From Oxalobacteraceae bacterium UBA6018 (GTDB lineage: Bacteria > Pseudomonadota > Gammaproteobacteria > Burkholderiales > Burkholderiaceae_D), in assembly GCA_002428015.1 (NCBI GenBank), contig DIZW01000114.1, forward strand, positions 1 through 64,000: a stretch of DNA of 64,000 bases. Reading direction: 5' to 3'. Made by a program: the position numbers and the translations under genes. Position 1 is the stretch's first letter. Every line of letters starts with the position of its first letter. Below, piece after piece: positions 1 to 9,429 of this stretch. The notes beneath the pieces were generated by a model. The model worked only from the letters and a program-made list of their open reading frames with translations, was not told where the DNA came from and made no database searches.

Positions 1-1451
<1,451 letters not shown>

Positions 1452-1544
1452 GATTTTTTTCCTTTTGATGACTTAGTTTTCAGATGATTCGAATATGTGG
1501 AAAAACTGCGCGCTTTCAAGACCTTGCAAGACGGCACGTTGTTT

Positions 1545-2093
1545 TTATTTTGCTTGCGCGGCCGTGACGATGGCCGGCCGCAACAGGCGGTCGGCGATCA
1601 TGTAACCTTTTTGCAACACGTTGACGACGGTATTGGCTTCCTGCTCCGCCGGCACCACGGCCACGGCCTGGTGCTTGTTCGGGTCCAGCTTCTCGCCCGG
1701 CTGGGGCATGATCTCGACCAGGCGGTTCTTCTCGAACGCCGAGCTGAGCTGCTTGAGGGTCATCTCGACGCCTTCCTTGAGCGACTCGATCGACGGGGTC
1801 TCCACCTTGAGCGCCATTTCCAGGCTGTCGCGCACCGGCACCATGGCCTCGGCGAAGCTCTCGATGGCGAACTTGTGGGCCTTGCTGACGTCTTCCTGGG
1901 CGCGGCGGCGGATGTTCTCGCCTTCGGCCTTGGCGCGCATGAAGGCGTCGTGCATTTCCGCCAGTTTCGCCTCGGTCGCGCTCAACTGCTCTTCCAGGCC
2001 GGCCTGGCCCGGGTTGGCGGCGGCGGCGGCGCCCGACACGGGAATGGTTTCCTCCAGCGGCGTCGAGACTTCCTGATTTTCTTGGTCTTGCAT
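1545..2093 (-). CDS. grpE: Nucleotide exchange factor GrpE
   Basis: GrpE releases ADP from DnaK in the chaperone cycle. The 182-residue product has the family layout: an acidic, disordered N-terminus (MQDQENQEVS...), a long helical coiled-coil region around residues 40-110 containing the typical RAKAEGENIRRR segment, and a beta-rich C-terminal domain with PNKHQAV. I chose the ATG at 2093 rather than an upstream in-frame start because AGGAG lies eight bases before it; the longer form would begin inside the leader. It is followed by dnaK after about 90 bp and preceded by a consensus sigma32 promoter, as expected for a heat-shock operon. Confidence 0.96.
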   Translation of the reverse strand: MQDQENQEVSTPLEETIPVSGAAAAANPGQAGLEEQLSATEAKLAEMHDAFMRAKAEGENIRRRAQEDVSKAHKFAIESFAEAMVPVRDSLEMALKVETPSIESLKEGVEMTLKQLSSAFEKNRLVEIMPQPGEKLDPNKHQAVAVVPAEQEANTVVNVLQKGYMIADRLLRPAIVTAAQAK

Positions 2094-2160
2094 CGGAAAA
2101 ACTCCTAGAATCAATGACTTAGTGTTTGTTTGAGATGTCTTGCTAACCACACAGCTACCC

Positions 2161-2188
2161 AGATGGGGCTATCACCTACATTTTCAAG
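2161..2188 (-). promoter_or_regulatory. Sigma32 heat-shock promoter of grpE-dnaK
   Basis: Reading the minus strand, CTTGAAA (2188-2182) is followed after 13 bp by CCCCATCT (2168-2161). This matches the classical RpoH consensus CTTGAAA-N13-CCCCATnT at every defined position. It lies about 70 bp upstream of the grpE start, so transcription should begin near 2153 and read through grpE into dnaK. Confidence 0.9.
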
Positions 2189-2272
2189 GGGAATTCGCAG
2201 ACGGGCCCGCATGTAACAGAAGTTACAATTCTTACGCCTTGTAGGATTGCGTTAACGGCGCCCCGGACTACC

Positions 2273-2425
2273 ATGACGCTACCGGCTTTCATCCACGTCC
2301 GCGCCGGACGCGGGAAAGCGCTGCGGGAGTCCGTGATGAAGTTGCCCTTGATAGCCGCCAGCGTGTTCGCGTACACCGTCCTGACGCTGGCATGGATCTG
2401 CTACACCGAGCTGACGCTGCCGTAA
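2273..2425 (+). CDS. Small hypothetical membrane peptide (50 aa)
   Basis: This open frame runs from the ATG at 2273 to the TAA at 2425. A second in-frame ATG at 2336 would give 29 residues. The N-terminal half is basic (HVRAGRGKALRES). The C-terminal half is one hydrophobic stretch (LIAASVFAYTVLTLAWIC) long enough for a single membrane span. It lies between hemH and the heat-shock promoter and reads away from grpE. No clear ribosome-binding site precedes either start and I recognise no family. It may be a small membrane protein or a chance frame. Confidence 0.3.
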   Translation: MTLPAFIHVRAGRGKALRESVMKLPLIAASVFAYTVLTLAWICYTELTLP

Positions 2426-2494
2426 CACCCGCGCGGCCGACATTGTAACAGGCAGTCGCCAGGCCCCGGCGCCTGCCGCCCTTGCGATCCGTCG

Positions 2495-3601
2495 TTAGGC
2501 TGCGCCCAGCCTGGCCGCGTGTTCGCGCCCGGTGTCCGCATCCTTCTGCTGGGCCTCGCGCTGCGTCGAGGTCATCATGGTCGGCCAGCCGATCAGGTGC
2601 TGTTCGGTGATCTCGGCCAGGCCGTTGATCCAGCCCGGCGCCTCGTTCAGGCAGGCGATGTAGTGGAACTCGGCCCCGCCCGCGGCCATGAAGTCGTGGC
2701 GCACCTCCATGTTGATCTCCTCCAGGGTTTCCAGGCAGTCGCTGGTGAAGCCGGGGCAGATCACGTCCACCCGCTTGACGCCGTCGCGCGCCAGCTGGGC
2801 CACCGTGGGCGCGGTGTAGGGCTGCAGCCACTCGGCCTTGCCGAAGCGCGACTGGAAGGTGACGAGGTAGTCGTCCGGGCGCAGGCGCAGCTTGGCCGCC
2901 AGCAGGCGCGCCGTCTTGTGGCATTCGCAGTGGTAGGGGTCGCCCAGCAGCAGGGTGCGCTTGGGCACGCCGTGGAAGCTCATCACCAGCTTGCCGCCGC
3001 GGCCCTTGGCCTCCCAGTGCGCCAGCACGCTGTCGCGCAGGGCGTCGATGTAGCCGTCGTGGTCGTGGTAGTTGCGGACCAGGCGCAGCTCGGGAATGTT
3101 GCGCACCTTCGCGTAGTGGGCGAACACGGCGTCGTCGATGGAGCCGGTGGTGGTGCCGGAATACTGTGGATAGGCCGGCAGCACCAGGATGCGGTCGCAG
3201 TTGGCGGCCTTGAGCTGGTCCAGCACGTCCGGCAGCGCGGGCGAGCCGTAGCGCATCGCCATCTCCACCTTCAGCTTGCTGTGGCCGCGCTCGCCCAGGG
3301 CGCCGCGCAGCAGGGTGGCCTGCTTCTGGGTATGCACCTTCAGCGGCGAGCCTTCCTGGGTCCAGATCTGGGCGTACTTGGCGGCCGATTTGCCCGAACG
3401 GAAAGGCAGGATGACCAGATGCAGGATCAGCCACCACAGCAGGCGCGGAATTTCCACCACGCGCGGGTCGGACAGGAACTCCTTCAGGTAGCGCCGCACG
3501 GCCGCGCTGGTGGGCGCGTCCGGCGTGCCCAGGTTGACCAGCACGATGGCCGTGTGGGGGACGCTGCCGTGGGTGTGCGGGGGTTCTTTGCGGTAGGGCA
3601 T
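2495..3601 (-). CDS. hemH: Ferrochelatase
   Basis: Ferrochelatase inserts Fe2+ into protoporphyrin IX in the last step of haem synthesis. The 368-residue length fits bacterial HemH. The N-terminal IVLVNLGTPDAPT, the active-site histidine in MSFHGVPK, and the metal-site glutamate region LETLEEINMEV are all visible. It follows recN after 27 bp on the same strand and probably belongs to a nadK-recN-hemH transcription unit. The gene ends before the heat-shock promoter region, so it is separate from grpE-dnaK. Confidence 0.96.
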   Translation of the reverse strand: MPYRKEPPHTHGSVPHTAIVLVNLGTPDAPTSAAVRRYLKEFLSDPRVVEIPRLLWWLILHLVILPFRSGKSAAKYAQIWTQEGSPLKVHTQKQATLLRGALGERGHSKLKVEMAMRYGSPALPDVLDQLKAANCDRILVLPAYPQYSGTTTGSIDDAVFAHYAKVRNIPELRLVRNYHDHDGYIDALRDSVLAHWEAKGRGGKLVMSFHGVPKRTLLLGDPYHCECHKTARLLAAKLRLRPDDYLVTFQSRFGKAEWLQPYTAPTVAQLARDGVKRVDVICPGFTSDCLETLEEINMEVRHDFMAAGGAEFHYIACLNEAPGWINGLAEITEQHLIGWPTMMTSTQREAQQKDADTGREHAARLGAA

Positions 3602-3628
3602 CTTGTTATTCTTTACGATTGAAAAACA

Positions 3629-5293
3629 CTAGGACGCCAGCAGCTCGCGCGCGTGCTTGCGCGTGGTGGCGGTGATTTCCAGCCCGCCCAGCATGCGCGC
3701 CACCTCCTCCACGCGCGCCTTGCTGTCGAGAACATCGATGCGCGACACGGTCTTGCCCTGGGCGGTGGTGCCCTTGGCCACCTGGAAATGCTGGTTGGCC
3801 TGGCTGGCCACCTGCGGCAGGTGAGTCACGCACAGCACCTGGCGCTCCTGGCCCAGGCGCTTGAGCAGGCGCCCCACCACCTCGGCCACGCCGCCGCCGA
3901 TGCCGCTGTCGACCTCGTCGAAGATCAGGGTCGGGGTGGTGGTCGCGTTGGAGGTGATCACCGAGATGGCCAGCGCGATGCGGGCCAGCTCGCCGCCGGA
4001 GGCCACCTTGGCCAGCGGGCGCGGCGCCACCCCGGCGTGCCCGGCCACCAGGAACTCCACCTGCTCCACGCCATGGCTGCCCGGCTCGCACGCGTTGAGG
4101 GCGACCACGAAACTGCCGCCGGTCATGTTCAACTCCTGCATCGCCGCCGTCACCTGGGTGCCGAGCAGCTTGGCGGCCGCGGCGCGGGTGGCCGACAGCC
4201 GCTTGGCCGCCTGCAGGTAGCCCGTCTTGAGCTTGTCCTCCTGCTGGCGCAGGCCGTCCAGGTCGGTGGCGTCGGCCAGTTGCCTGAGCCGCTCGGACAG
4301 GCTGGCCTGCTGGGCCGGCAGCTCGTCCGGCGCCACCCGGAACTTGCGCGCCGTGCTGTGGATCGCGTCCAGGCGCGCCTCCACCGCGCGCAGGCGGTCC
4401 GGGTCCAGGTCCACCTTGTCGAGGTAGTCGTTGAGCGCGTAGACCGCCTCCTGCAGCTGGATGCGGGCCGGCTCCATGCAGTCGAGCACCGCCTGCAGCT
4501 GGGCGTCCACGTCCACCAGCTTGCCCAGCCGGGTGGTCAGGGCCGACAGCTGCGACAGGATGGGCTGCTCCGATTCCGAGATCGCCGCCAGCGCCTCCTG
4601 GGCCGCTTCGATCAGGCTGGCCGCGTGCGACAGGCGGCTGTGCTCGTTGCCGATGTCGGCCCACTCGCCCGGCTTGACCGCCAGCTTGTCCAGCTCGGCC
4701 ACCTGCCACTCGAGCCGCTCGCGTTCCTGCAGCACGTTGTTGGCATTGGTCTCGAACTGCTCGCGCTGGCGCGCCAGAGCGCGCCAGGCCTTGTAGGCAG
4801 CGGCCACGGTGGCCACGTCGGCCCCGGCGCCCTCGTGGCGGAAGGCGGCCTGGTTGTCCAGCAGGGCGCGCTGGGCGTCGAGCTTGAGCAGCGACTGGTG
4901 GGCGTGCTGGCCGTGGATGTCGACCAGCAGCTCGCCCAGGTCGCGCAGCTGGGTGGCGGTGGCGGCGATGCCGTTGATGAAGGCCTTCGAGCGCCCGGCG
5001 TTGTCGATCACGCGGCGCAGCAGTGCCCCGCCCTCCTCGGCCGTGTAGTCGTTCTGCGCGAGCCAGGCCTGGGCCGCCGCGCCGACGGCGAAATCGGCCG
5101 TGATGTCGGCCTTGGCCGCGCCTTCGCGCACCACGCTGGCGTCGCCGCGCCCGCCCAGCGCCAGCTGGAGCGCGTCGATCAGGATCGACTTGCCCGCGCC
5201 GGTCTCGCCGGTGAATACCGAGAAACCGCTGGAAAATTCAAGTTCGATCGTGTCGACAATGACGAAATCGCGGATGGAGAGGGTACGCAGCAT
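3629..5293 (-). CDS. recN: DNA repair ATPase RecN
   Basis: RecN is an SMC-like ATPase acting early in double-strand break repair. The 554-residue product starts with LRTLSIRDFVIVD and has the Walker A loop GETGAGKS at residues 29-36. The middle is helical and coiled-coil-like. The signature and Walker B region near the C-terminus includes ASGGELARIALA and LIFDEVDSGIGG. It sits 33 bp downstream of nadK and 27 bp upstream of hemH, consistent with one operon. No LexA box was sought systematically. Confidence 0.96.
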   Translation of the reverse strand: MLRTLSIRDFVIVDTIELEFSSGFSVFTGETGAGKSILIDALQLALGGRGDASVVREGAAKADITADFAVGAAAQAWLAQNDYTAEEGGALLRRVIDNAGRSKAFINGIAATATQLRDLGELLVDIHGQHAHQSLLKLDAQRALLDNQAAFRHEGAGADVATVAAAYKAWRALARQREQFETNANNVLQERERLEWQVAELDKLAVKPGEWADIGNEHSRLSHAASLIEAAQEALAAISESEQPILSQLSALTTRLGKLVDVDAQLQAVLDCMEPARIQLQEAVYALNDYLDKVDLDPDRLRAVEARLDAIHSTARKFRVAPDELPAQQASLSERLRQLADATDLDGLRQQEDKLKTGYLQAAKRLSATRAAAAKLLGTQVTAAMQELNMTGGSFVVALNACEPGSHGVEQVEFLVAGHAGVAPRPLAKVASGGELARIALAISVITSNATTTPTLIFDEVDSGIGGGVAEVVGRLLKRLGQERQVLCVTHLPQVASQANQHFQVAKGTTAQGKTVSRIDVLDSKARVEEVARMLGGLEITATTRKHARELLAS

Positions 5294-5326
5294 GAAGGGT
5301 TGACAGTTCCAGTGGGTGTGGCGGGC

Positions 5327-6229
5327 CTAGCGCAGCTTGCCTTCGCCGGACGGGTATTCGTTCCAGTGCAGCTTCTCGCGCAGGGTGTCGTAGTAGCTCC
5401 AGCCTTCCGGGTGCAGGAAGGTGATGTGGTTGGGCGAGCGCGAGATGACGATCTGGTCGCCGTGCTGCAGGCTGGCGAAGGTCTGCATGTCGAAGTTGAC
5501 GCTGATGTCGCGCCCGCCGACGATCTCGATCACGATCTCGCTCGTGTCCGGCACCACGATGGGCCGGTTCGACAGCGCGTGCGGCGCGATCGGCACCAGC
5601 CCGATGCCGTTCAGGCTGGGGTGCAGCAGGGCGCCGCCGGCCGACAGCGCGTAGGCGGTCGAGCCGGTCGGGGTGGCGATGATCAGCCCGTCCGAGCGCT
5701 GGTTGTACATGAAATGGCCGTCCACCGTCACCTTCAGCTCGGCCATGCCGGTGCCGGCGCCGCGCGCCACCACCACGTCGTTGACGGCCAGCCCGCAGGT
5801 GATCATGGCGCCGCCGCGCATGACGCGCCCTTCGAGCAGGGTGCGGCGGTCGGCCTCGCCCTTGCCGCTCAGGATTTCGCCCAGCACCGGCAGCATGCGT
5901 TCGAGCGCGATGTCGGTCATGAAGCCCAGGCGGCCCTGGTTGATGCCGATCAGCGGCACGTCGTAGGGCGCCAGCTGGCGCGCGATGCCGAGCATGGTGC
6001 CGTCGCCGCCCATCACGATGGCCGCCATGGCGCAGGCGCCGATGGCGCGCGCGTCCATCGCCTCCAGCCCCGGCAGGCCCAGGTGGGCGGCGGTCTCGGC
6101 CTCGAGCACGACGCGGTAGCCGCGCGCCTGCAGGAACGCCACGACGCTGTCGACAGGTTCGGCGATGCCGGCGGTGTTGTGCCGCACGGCGAGTGCGATG
6201 GTCTGTTGCTGGGCGGTGGCTGCGGGCAT
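5327..6229 (-). CDS. nadK: NAD kinase
   Basis: NAD kinase phosphorylates NAD+ to NADP+. The glycine-rich GGDG motif (residues 74-77), the INQGRLGFM segment and the TPTGSTAYALSAGG substrate loop are all present, and the 300-residue length is normal. I chose the ATG at 6229 because the only upstream in-frame start is a TTG (6250) with no ribosome-binding site. In many betaproteobacteria hrcA lies next to nadK; here the divergent neighbour is instead a small unknown gene. Confidence 0.95.
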   Translation of the reverse strand: MPAATAQQQTIALAVRHNTAGIAEPVDSVVAFLQARGYRVVLEAETAAHLGLPGLEAMDARAIGACAMAAIVMGGDGTMLGIARQLAPYDVPLIGINQGRLGFMTDIALERMLPVLGEILSGKGEADRRTLLEGRVMRGGAMITCGLAVNDVVVARGAGTGMAELKVTVDGHFMYNQRSDGLIIATPTGSTAYALSAGGALLHPSLNGIGLVPIAPHALSNRPIVVPDTSEIVIEIVGGRDISVNFDMQTFASLQHGDQIVISRSPNHITFLHPEGWSYYDTLREKLHWNEYPSGEGKLR

Positions 6230-6420
6230 GGAAATCTCGGTGGTGAGCAAGGGCGCGTGAACGACACGCAGCAGATTAACCGATTCTGCCTGCTTCTGCC
6301 ATAGCGCCCCCCGCCGGCGGCTCGCGGGCGGCCCGGCGGCGGCGCCGGCGCGCCAATCGGGCGACCGCGATCACGGCCTAGCGATACCATTCAAATAATA
6401 TTTATGCACAGGAGAACGCC

Positions 6421-6726
6421 ATGGTCACCGAGACCAAAGACCGCAAACTCAACATCGACGCGAGGATCGACAACGACGGCGCCAAGCGCCTGCCGCACGA
6501 GCGCGACCAGGGGCCCGACCACCAGGACCAAGCCCCGCGCGGGGTGATGCGGCAGGCCGCCTCCGACCTCGAACAGGGGCTGGTCGACACCGACCTGCAC
6601 GGCGAGCGCGGGGTCGAGCAGGCGGCCGTGGCCAAGCCGGGCTCGGGCCAGGCCAAGCCGCAGGCGGACGCCGGGCAAGGCATGCGCCACAACGACAGCG
6701 GCGCCACCCCGCGGAGCGGACAATGA
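6421..6726 (+). CDS. Small hydrophilic protein of unknown function
   Basis: This 101-residue frame has an AGGAG ribosome-binding site eight bases before the ATG and overlaps the next gene by ATGA, so it is probably real and translationally coupled. The product is highly charged and polar (DRKLNIDARIDNDGAKRLPHERDQ...) with no hydrophobic segment, suggesting a soluble, partly disordered protein. I do not recognise the family. The coupling to a secreted dehydrogenase is the only clue to its role. The 190 bp before it hold the divergent nadK promoter region and a GC-rich tract. Confidence 0.7.
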   Translation: MVTETKDRKLNIDARIDNDGAKRLPHERDQGPDHQDQAPRGVMRQAASDLEQGLVDTDLHGERGVEQAAVAKPGSGQAKPQADAGQGMRHNDSGATPRSGQ

Positions 6727-8027
6727 TGGCGCGCCGCCTGCTCATCGGATTGGCCGTGGCGCTGGCCGGCGCGGCCGGCGCCCAGACCATGCCGGTCGGC
6801 TTCGGCCCCAACCCGGTGTTGCCGCCCCCGGAAAAAACGCTGATCCCGACCATCCAGGTGGCGCCGGCCGATCCCTGGCCCGCGGGCGCCCACCCGGTGC
6901 CCGCGCCCGGCCTGGCGGTGAGCGCCTACGCCACCGGCCTCATGCACCCGCGCTGGCTGTACGTGCTGCCCAACGGCGACGTGCTCGTGGCCGAGACCAA
7001 CAAGCCGCCCTCGCCGCCGGAAAAAGGCATCAAGGCCATGGTCATGAAGCATGAGCAGAAAAAAGCCGGCGCCGGGGTCCAGACGCCCAACCGCATCACC
7101 CTGCTGCGCGGGGTGGGTGCGAACGGCGCGGCGGCCACCCGCAGCGTGTTCATGGACGAATCGAACGGCTTGTCGGGCCCGTTCGGCATGGCCCTGGTCG
7201 GCAACGACCTGTACGTGGCCAACGCCGACGCGCTGATCAAGGTGCCGTACAAGGAAGGCGAGACCAATATCTCGGCCAAGGCCGTCAAGGTGCTGGACCT
7301 GCCGTCCGGCATCAACCACCACTGGACCAAGAACGTCATCGCCAGCCCGGACGGCAAGAAGCTGTACATCACGGTCGGCTCGAACAGCAACGTGGGCGAA
7401 AACGGCATGGCCATGGAGACCGGGCGCGCCGCGATCTGGGAATACGACATCGCCAGCGGCAAGGCGCGCGTGGTCGCGACCGGCCTGCGCAATCCGAACG
7501 GCATGGCCTTCAACCCGCAAAGCGGCGCCCTGTGGACCAGCGTGAACGAGCGCGACGAGCTGGGCAACGACCTGGTGCCCGATTACATGACGGCGGTGAA
7601 GGACGGCGCGTTCTACGGCTGGCCCTACAGCTATTTCGGCCAGCACGTGGACACCCGCGTCAAGCCGCCGCGGCCGGACCTGGTGGCCAAGGCCATCGCG
7701 CCCGACTACGCGCTGGGCGCCCACACGGCATCGCTGGGCCTGGCCTTCTACTCCGGTTCGCTGATCCCGGCGTTCAAGAACGGCGCCCTGGTGGGCCAGC
7801 ACGGGTCCTGGAACCGCAAGCCCTTCGCCGGCTACAAGCTGATTTTCGTGCCCTTCGCCGGCGGCAAGCCGAACGGCGCGCCCCAGGACGTGCTGACCGG
7901 CTTCATCAGCAAGGAAGGCCACGCCAACGGGCGGCCGGTCGGTGTCGCCGTCGACAAGGCCGGCGCCATCCTGCTGGCCGACGACGTGGGCGACGTGGTG
8001 TGGCGGGTCACGCCGGCGGCCAAATAG
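6723..8027 (+). CDS. Sorbosone dehydrogenase family protein (predicted PQQ-dependent, exported)
   Basis: The product resembles soluble quinoprotein sugar/aldose dehydrogenases of the L-sorbosone dehydrogenase family, which fold as six-bladed beta-propellers and oxidise sugars or aldehydes in the periplasm. A signal peptide (MMARRLLIGLAVALAGAAGAQ) starts the 434-residue protein. Family-like segments include HPRWLYVLPNGDVLVAE, GLRNPNGMAFNP, VNERDELGNDLVPDY and GWPYSYFGQH. The start codon overlaps the stop of the previous small gene. Substrate and cofactor are inferred from the family only. Confidence 0.85.
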   Translation: MMARRLLIGLAVALAGAAGAQTMPVGFGPNPVLPPPEKTLIPTIQVAPADPWPAGAHPVPAPGLAVSAYATGLMHPRWLYVLPNGDVLVAETNKPPSPPEKGIKAMVMKHEQKKAGAGVQTPNRITLLRGVGANGAAATRSVFMDESNGLSGPFGMALVGNDLYVANADALIKVPYKEGETNISAKAVKVLDLPSGINHHWTKNVIASPDGKKLYITVGSNSNVGENGMAMETGRAAIWEYDIASGKARVVATGLRNPNGMAFNPQSGALWTSVNERDELGNDLVPDYMTAVKDGAFYGWPYSYFGQHVDTRVKPPRPDLVAKAIAPDYALGAHTASLGLAFYSGSLIPAFKNGALVGQHGSWNRKPFAGYKLIFVPFAGGKPNGAPQDVLTGFISKEGHANGRPVGVAVDKAGAILLADDVGDVVWRVTPAAK

Positions 8028-8118
8028 GGTGCTCACGAGAATGTGCGGCCCCGTACAGAAAACTGGACGGTTTCCGCGCATCATGTTTCCAACGACAAAC
8101 CAACGTCAAGGAGGCAAC

Positions 8119-8547
8119 ATGATCCAACGTTCAGGAAGCGCCGTCTGGCGCGGCGGACTCAAAGACGGAAAGGGCACGATATCGACCCAGAGCGGCGTGC
8201 TCGACAACACCCAATACGGCTTTCACACGCGCTTCGACGACGGCCCCGGCACCAACCCCGAGGAGCTGATCGGCGCGGCCCACGCGGGCTGCTTCACGAT
8301 GGCGCTGTCGGGCCAGCTGGGCGAGGCCGGCCTGACCGCGAAAACCCTGGCCACGACCGCCACGGTCTCGCTGGAAAAGCTGGCCGAGGGCTTCGCCATC
8401 ACGGCGGTCCACCTCAGCCTGGTGGCCGACATCCCGGGCGCCAGCCACGAGGCGTTCGAAGCGGCGGCCCAGCGCGCCAAGCAGAACTGCCCGGTGTCGA
8501 AGCTGCTCAACGCCAGCGTCACCCTGGACGCCCGCCTGGAAAGCTGA
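8119..8547 (+). CDS. osmC: OsmC/OhrA-type thiol peroxidase
   Basis: OsmC proteins reduce organic hydroperoxides through two cysteines. Both are present: AHAGCFTMAL in the first half and KQNCPVSKLL near the end. The start sits behind a strong AAGGAGG site and gives 142 residues, the usual OsmC length. It stands alone between the sugar dehydrogenase and gloA; both neighbours fit a stress or detoxification setting, but the gaps suggest separate transcripts. Confidence 0.92.
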   Translation: MIQRSGSAVWRGGLKDGKGTISTQSGVLDNTQYGFHTRFDDGPGTNPEELIGAAHAGCFTMALSGQLGEAGLTAKTLATTATVSLEKLAEGFAITAVHLSLVADIPGASHEAFEAAAQRAKQNCPVSKLLNASVTLDARLES

Positions 8548-8621
8548 GCCGGGCACGAAAACGGGCGAGCGCTTAGAATCGCATCTTGATCAATTGACCA
8601 ATTTCACATACAAGGATGACG

Positions 8622-9035
8622 ATGCGTATTCTGCACACGATGATCCGGGTGGGCGACCTGCAGCGCTCGATCGACTTCTACACCAAGGTGCTGGGCATGA
8701 AGCTGCTGCGCACCAGCGACAATCCGGAATACAAATACACGCTGGCCTTCGTCGGCTACGGCAGCAACCCCGAGCACGCGGAGCTGGAGCTGACCTACAA
8801 CTGGGGCGTGGACCATTACGAGCCGGGCACGGCCTACGGCCACCTGGCCATCTCGGCCGACGACATCGTGGCCGCCTGCGGCAAGGTGCGCGCCAACGGC
8901 GGCAACGTCACGCGCGAGCCGGGCCCGGTCAAGGGCGGAACCACGGTGATCGCCTTCGTCACCGATCCGGACGGCTACAAGATCGAGCTGATCGAGCGGC
9001 CCGACCACGCGCACAGCGGCGGCCTGAACGGGTAG
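8622..9035 (+). CDS. gloA: Lactoylglutathione lyase (glyoxalase I)
   Basis: GloA converts the hemithioacetal of methylglyoxal and glutathione to S-lactoylglutathione. With the start at 8622 the metal ligands fall at His5, Glu56, His74 and Glu122, the same numbers as in E. coli GloA. An ATG six bases upstream is less likely because AAGG is better spaced for 8622. The 137-residue protein is a single vicinal-oxygen-chelate unit. Confidence 0.95.
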   Translation: MRILHTMIRVGDLQRSIDFYTKVLGMKLLRTSDNPEYKYTLAFVGYGSNPEHAELELTYNWGVDHYEPGTAYGHLAISADDIVAACGKVRANGGNVTREPGPVKGGTTVIAFVTDPDGYKIELIERPDHAHSGGLNG

Positions 9036-9392
9036 GCCGACGGCGAAATCCGGCTGTTCCTCTCGAACCCGTAACTGCAACTGCCCCATCGCGACGGCGC
9101 TCATCCCGCCTCGGCTCTTCAGCCAGTTGAAGATGTTGAGCACATCGACCGTCGTGTTATTGGTCTTTCTGGTGCGCAGGAAAGAGAAGCCCTGGCCGCC
9201 GTGCTGCCGCGGTAAATCTGCAAGGATTTCGGCGCGGGGGAGGTGGCGGTGACGCGACATGGATGCCTGCGATGCGGCGATACCGGTATCACGACGGGTG
9301 TCGAAAAACTGGACTGAAGCGGGAGTTTGCAGTGCCCTGGGAAGCGCTGCGGCCAGCTGCCTGGAACCACGAGCGTGGATGGCAGCGGCGTT
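9036..9392. other. Gene-poor stretch with a possible coding remnant on the minus strand
   Basis: No intact gene is seen. On the minus strand, about 9215 down to 9065, the translation (KTNNTTVDVLNIFNWLK and following) has a normal protein-like composition but no convincing start, family or end before it runs into antisense gloA. It may be the remnant of a gene. The remainder (9260-9392) shows nothing recognisable. Confidence 0.3.
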
Positions 9393-9416
9393 CCCGCCAG
9401 GCCTTAGCCCGGCGGG
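9393..9416 (-). terminator. Hairpin downstream of tolC
   Basis: CCCGCC (9393-9398) pairs with GGCGGG (9411-9416), with an inner GGC/GCC pair, 14 bp beyond the tolC stop. No U-tract follows on either strand, so it may stabilise the 3' end rather than act as an intrinsic terminator. Confidence 0.35.
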
Positions 9417-9429
9417 AGCGCGCGTGGGA

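Noticed and set aside
3653..6304. 883-codon plus-strand frame opposite recN and nadK
   Set aside because: The minus strand carries intact RecN and NAD kinase with all motifs; the opposite frame is a low-information shadow.
6230..6420. hrcA or CIRCE element expected next to nadK
   Set aside because: The 190 bp hold no HrcA coding sequence, and I saw no TTAGCACTC-type inverted repeat.
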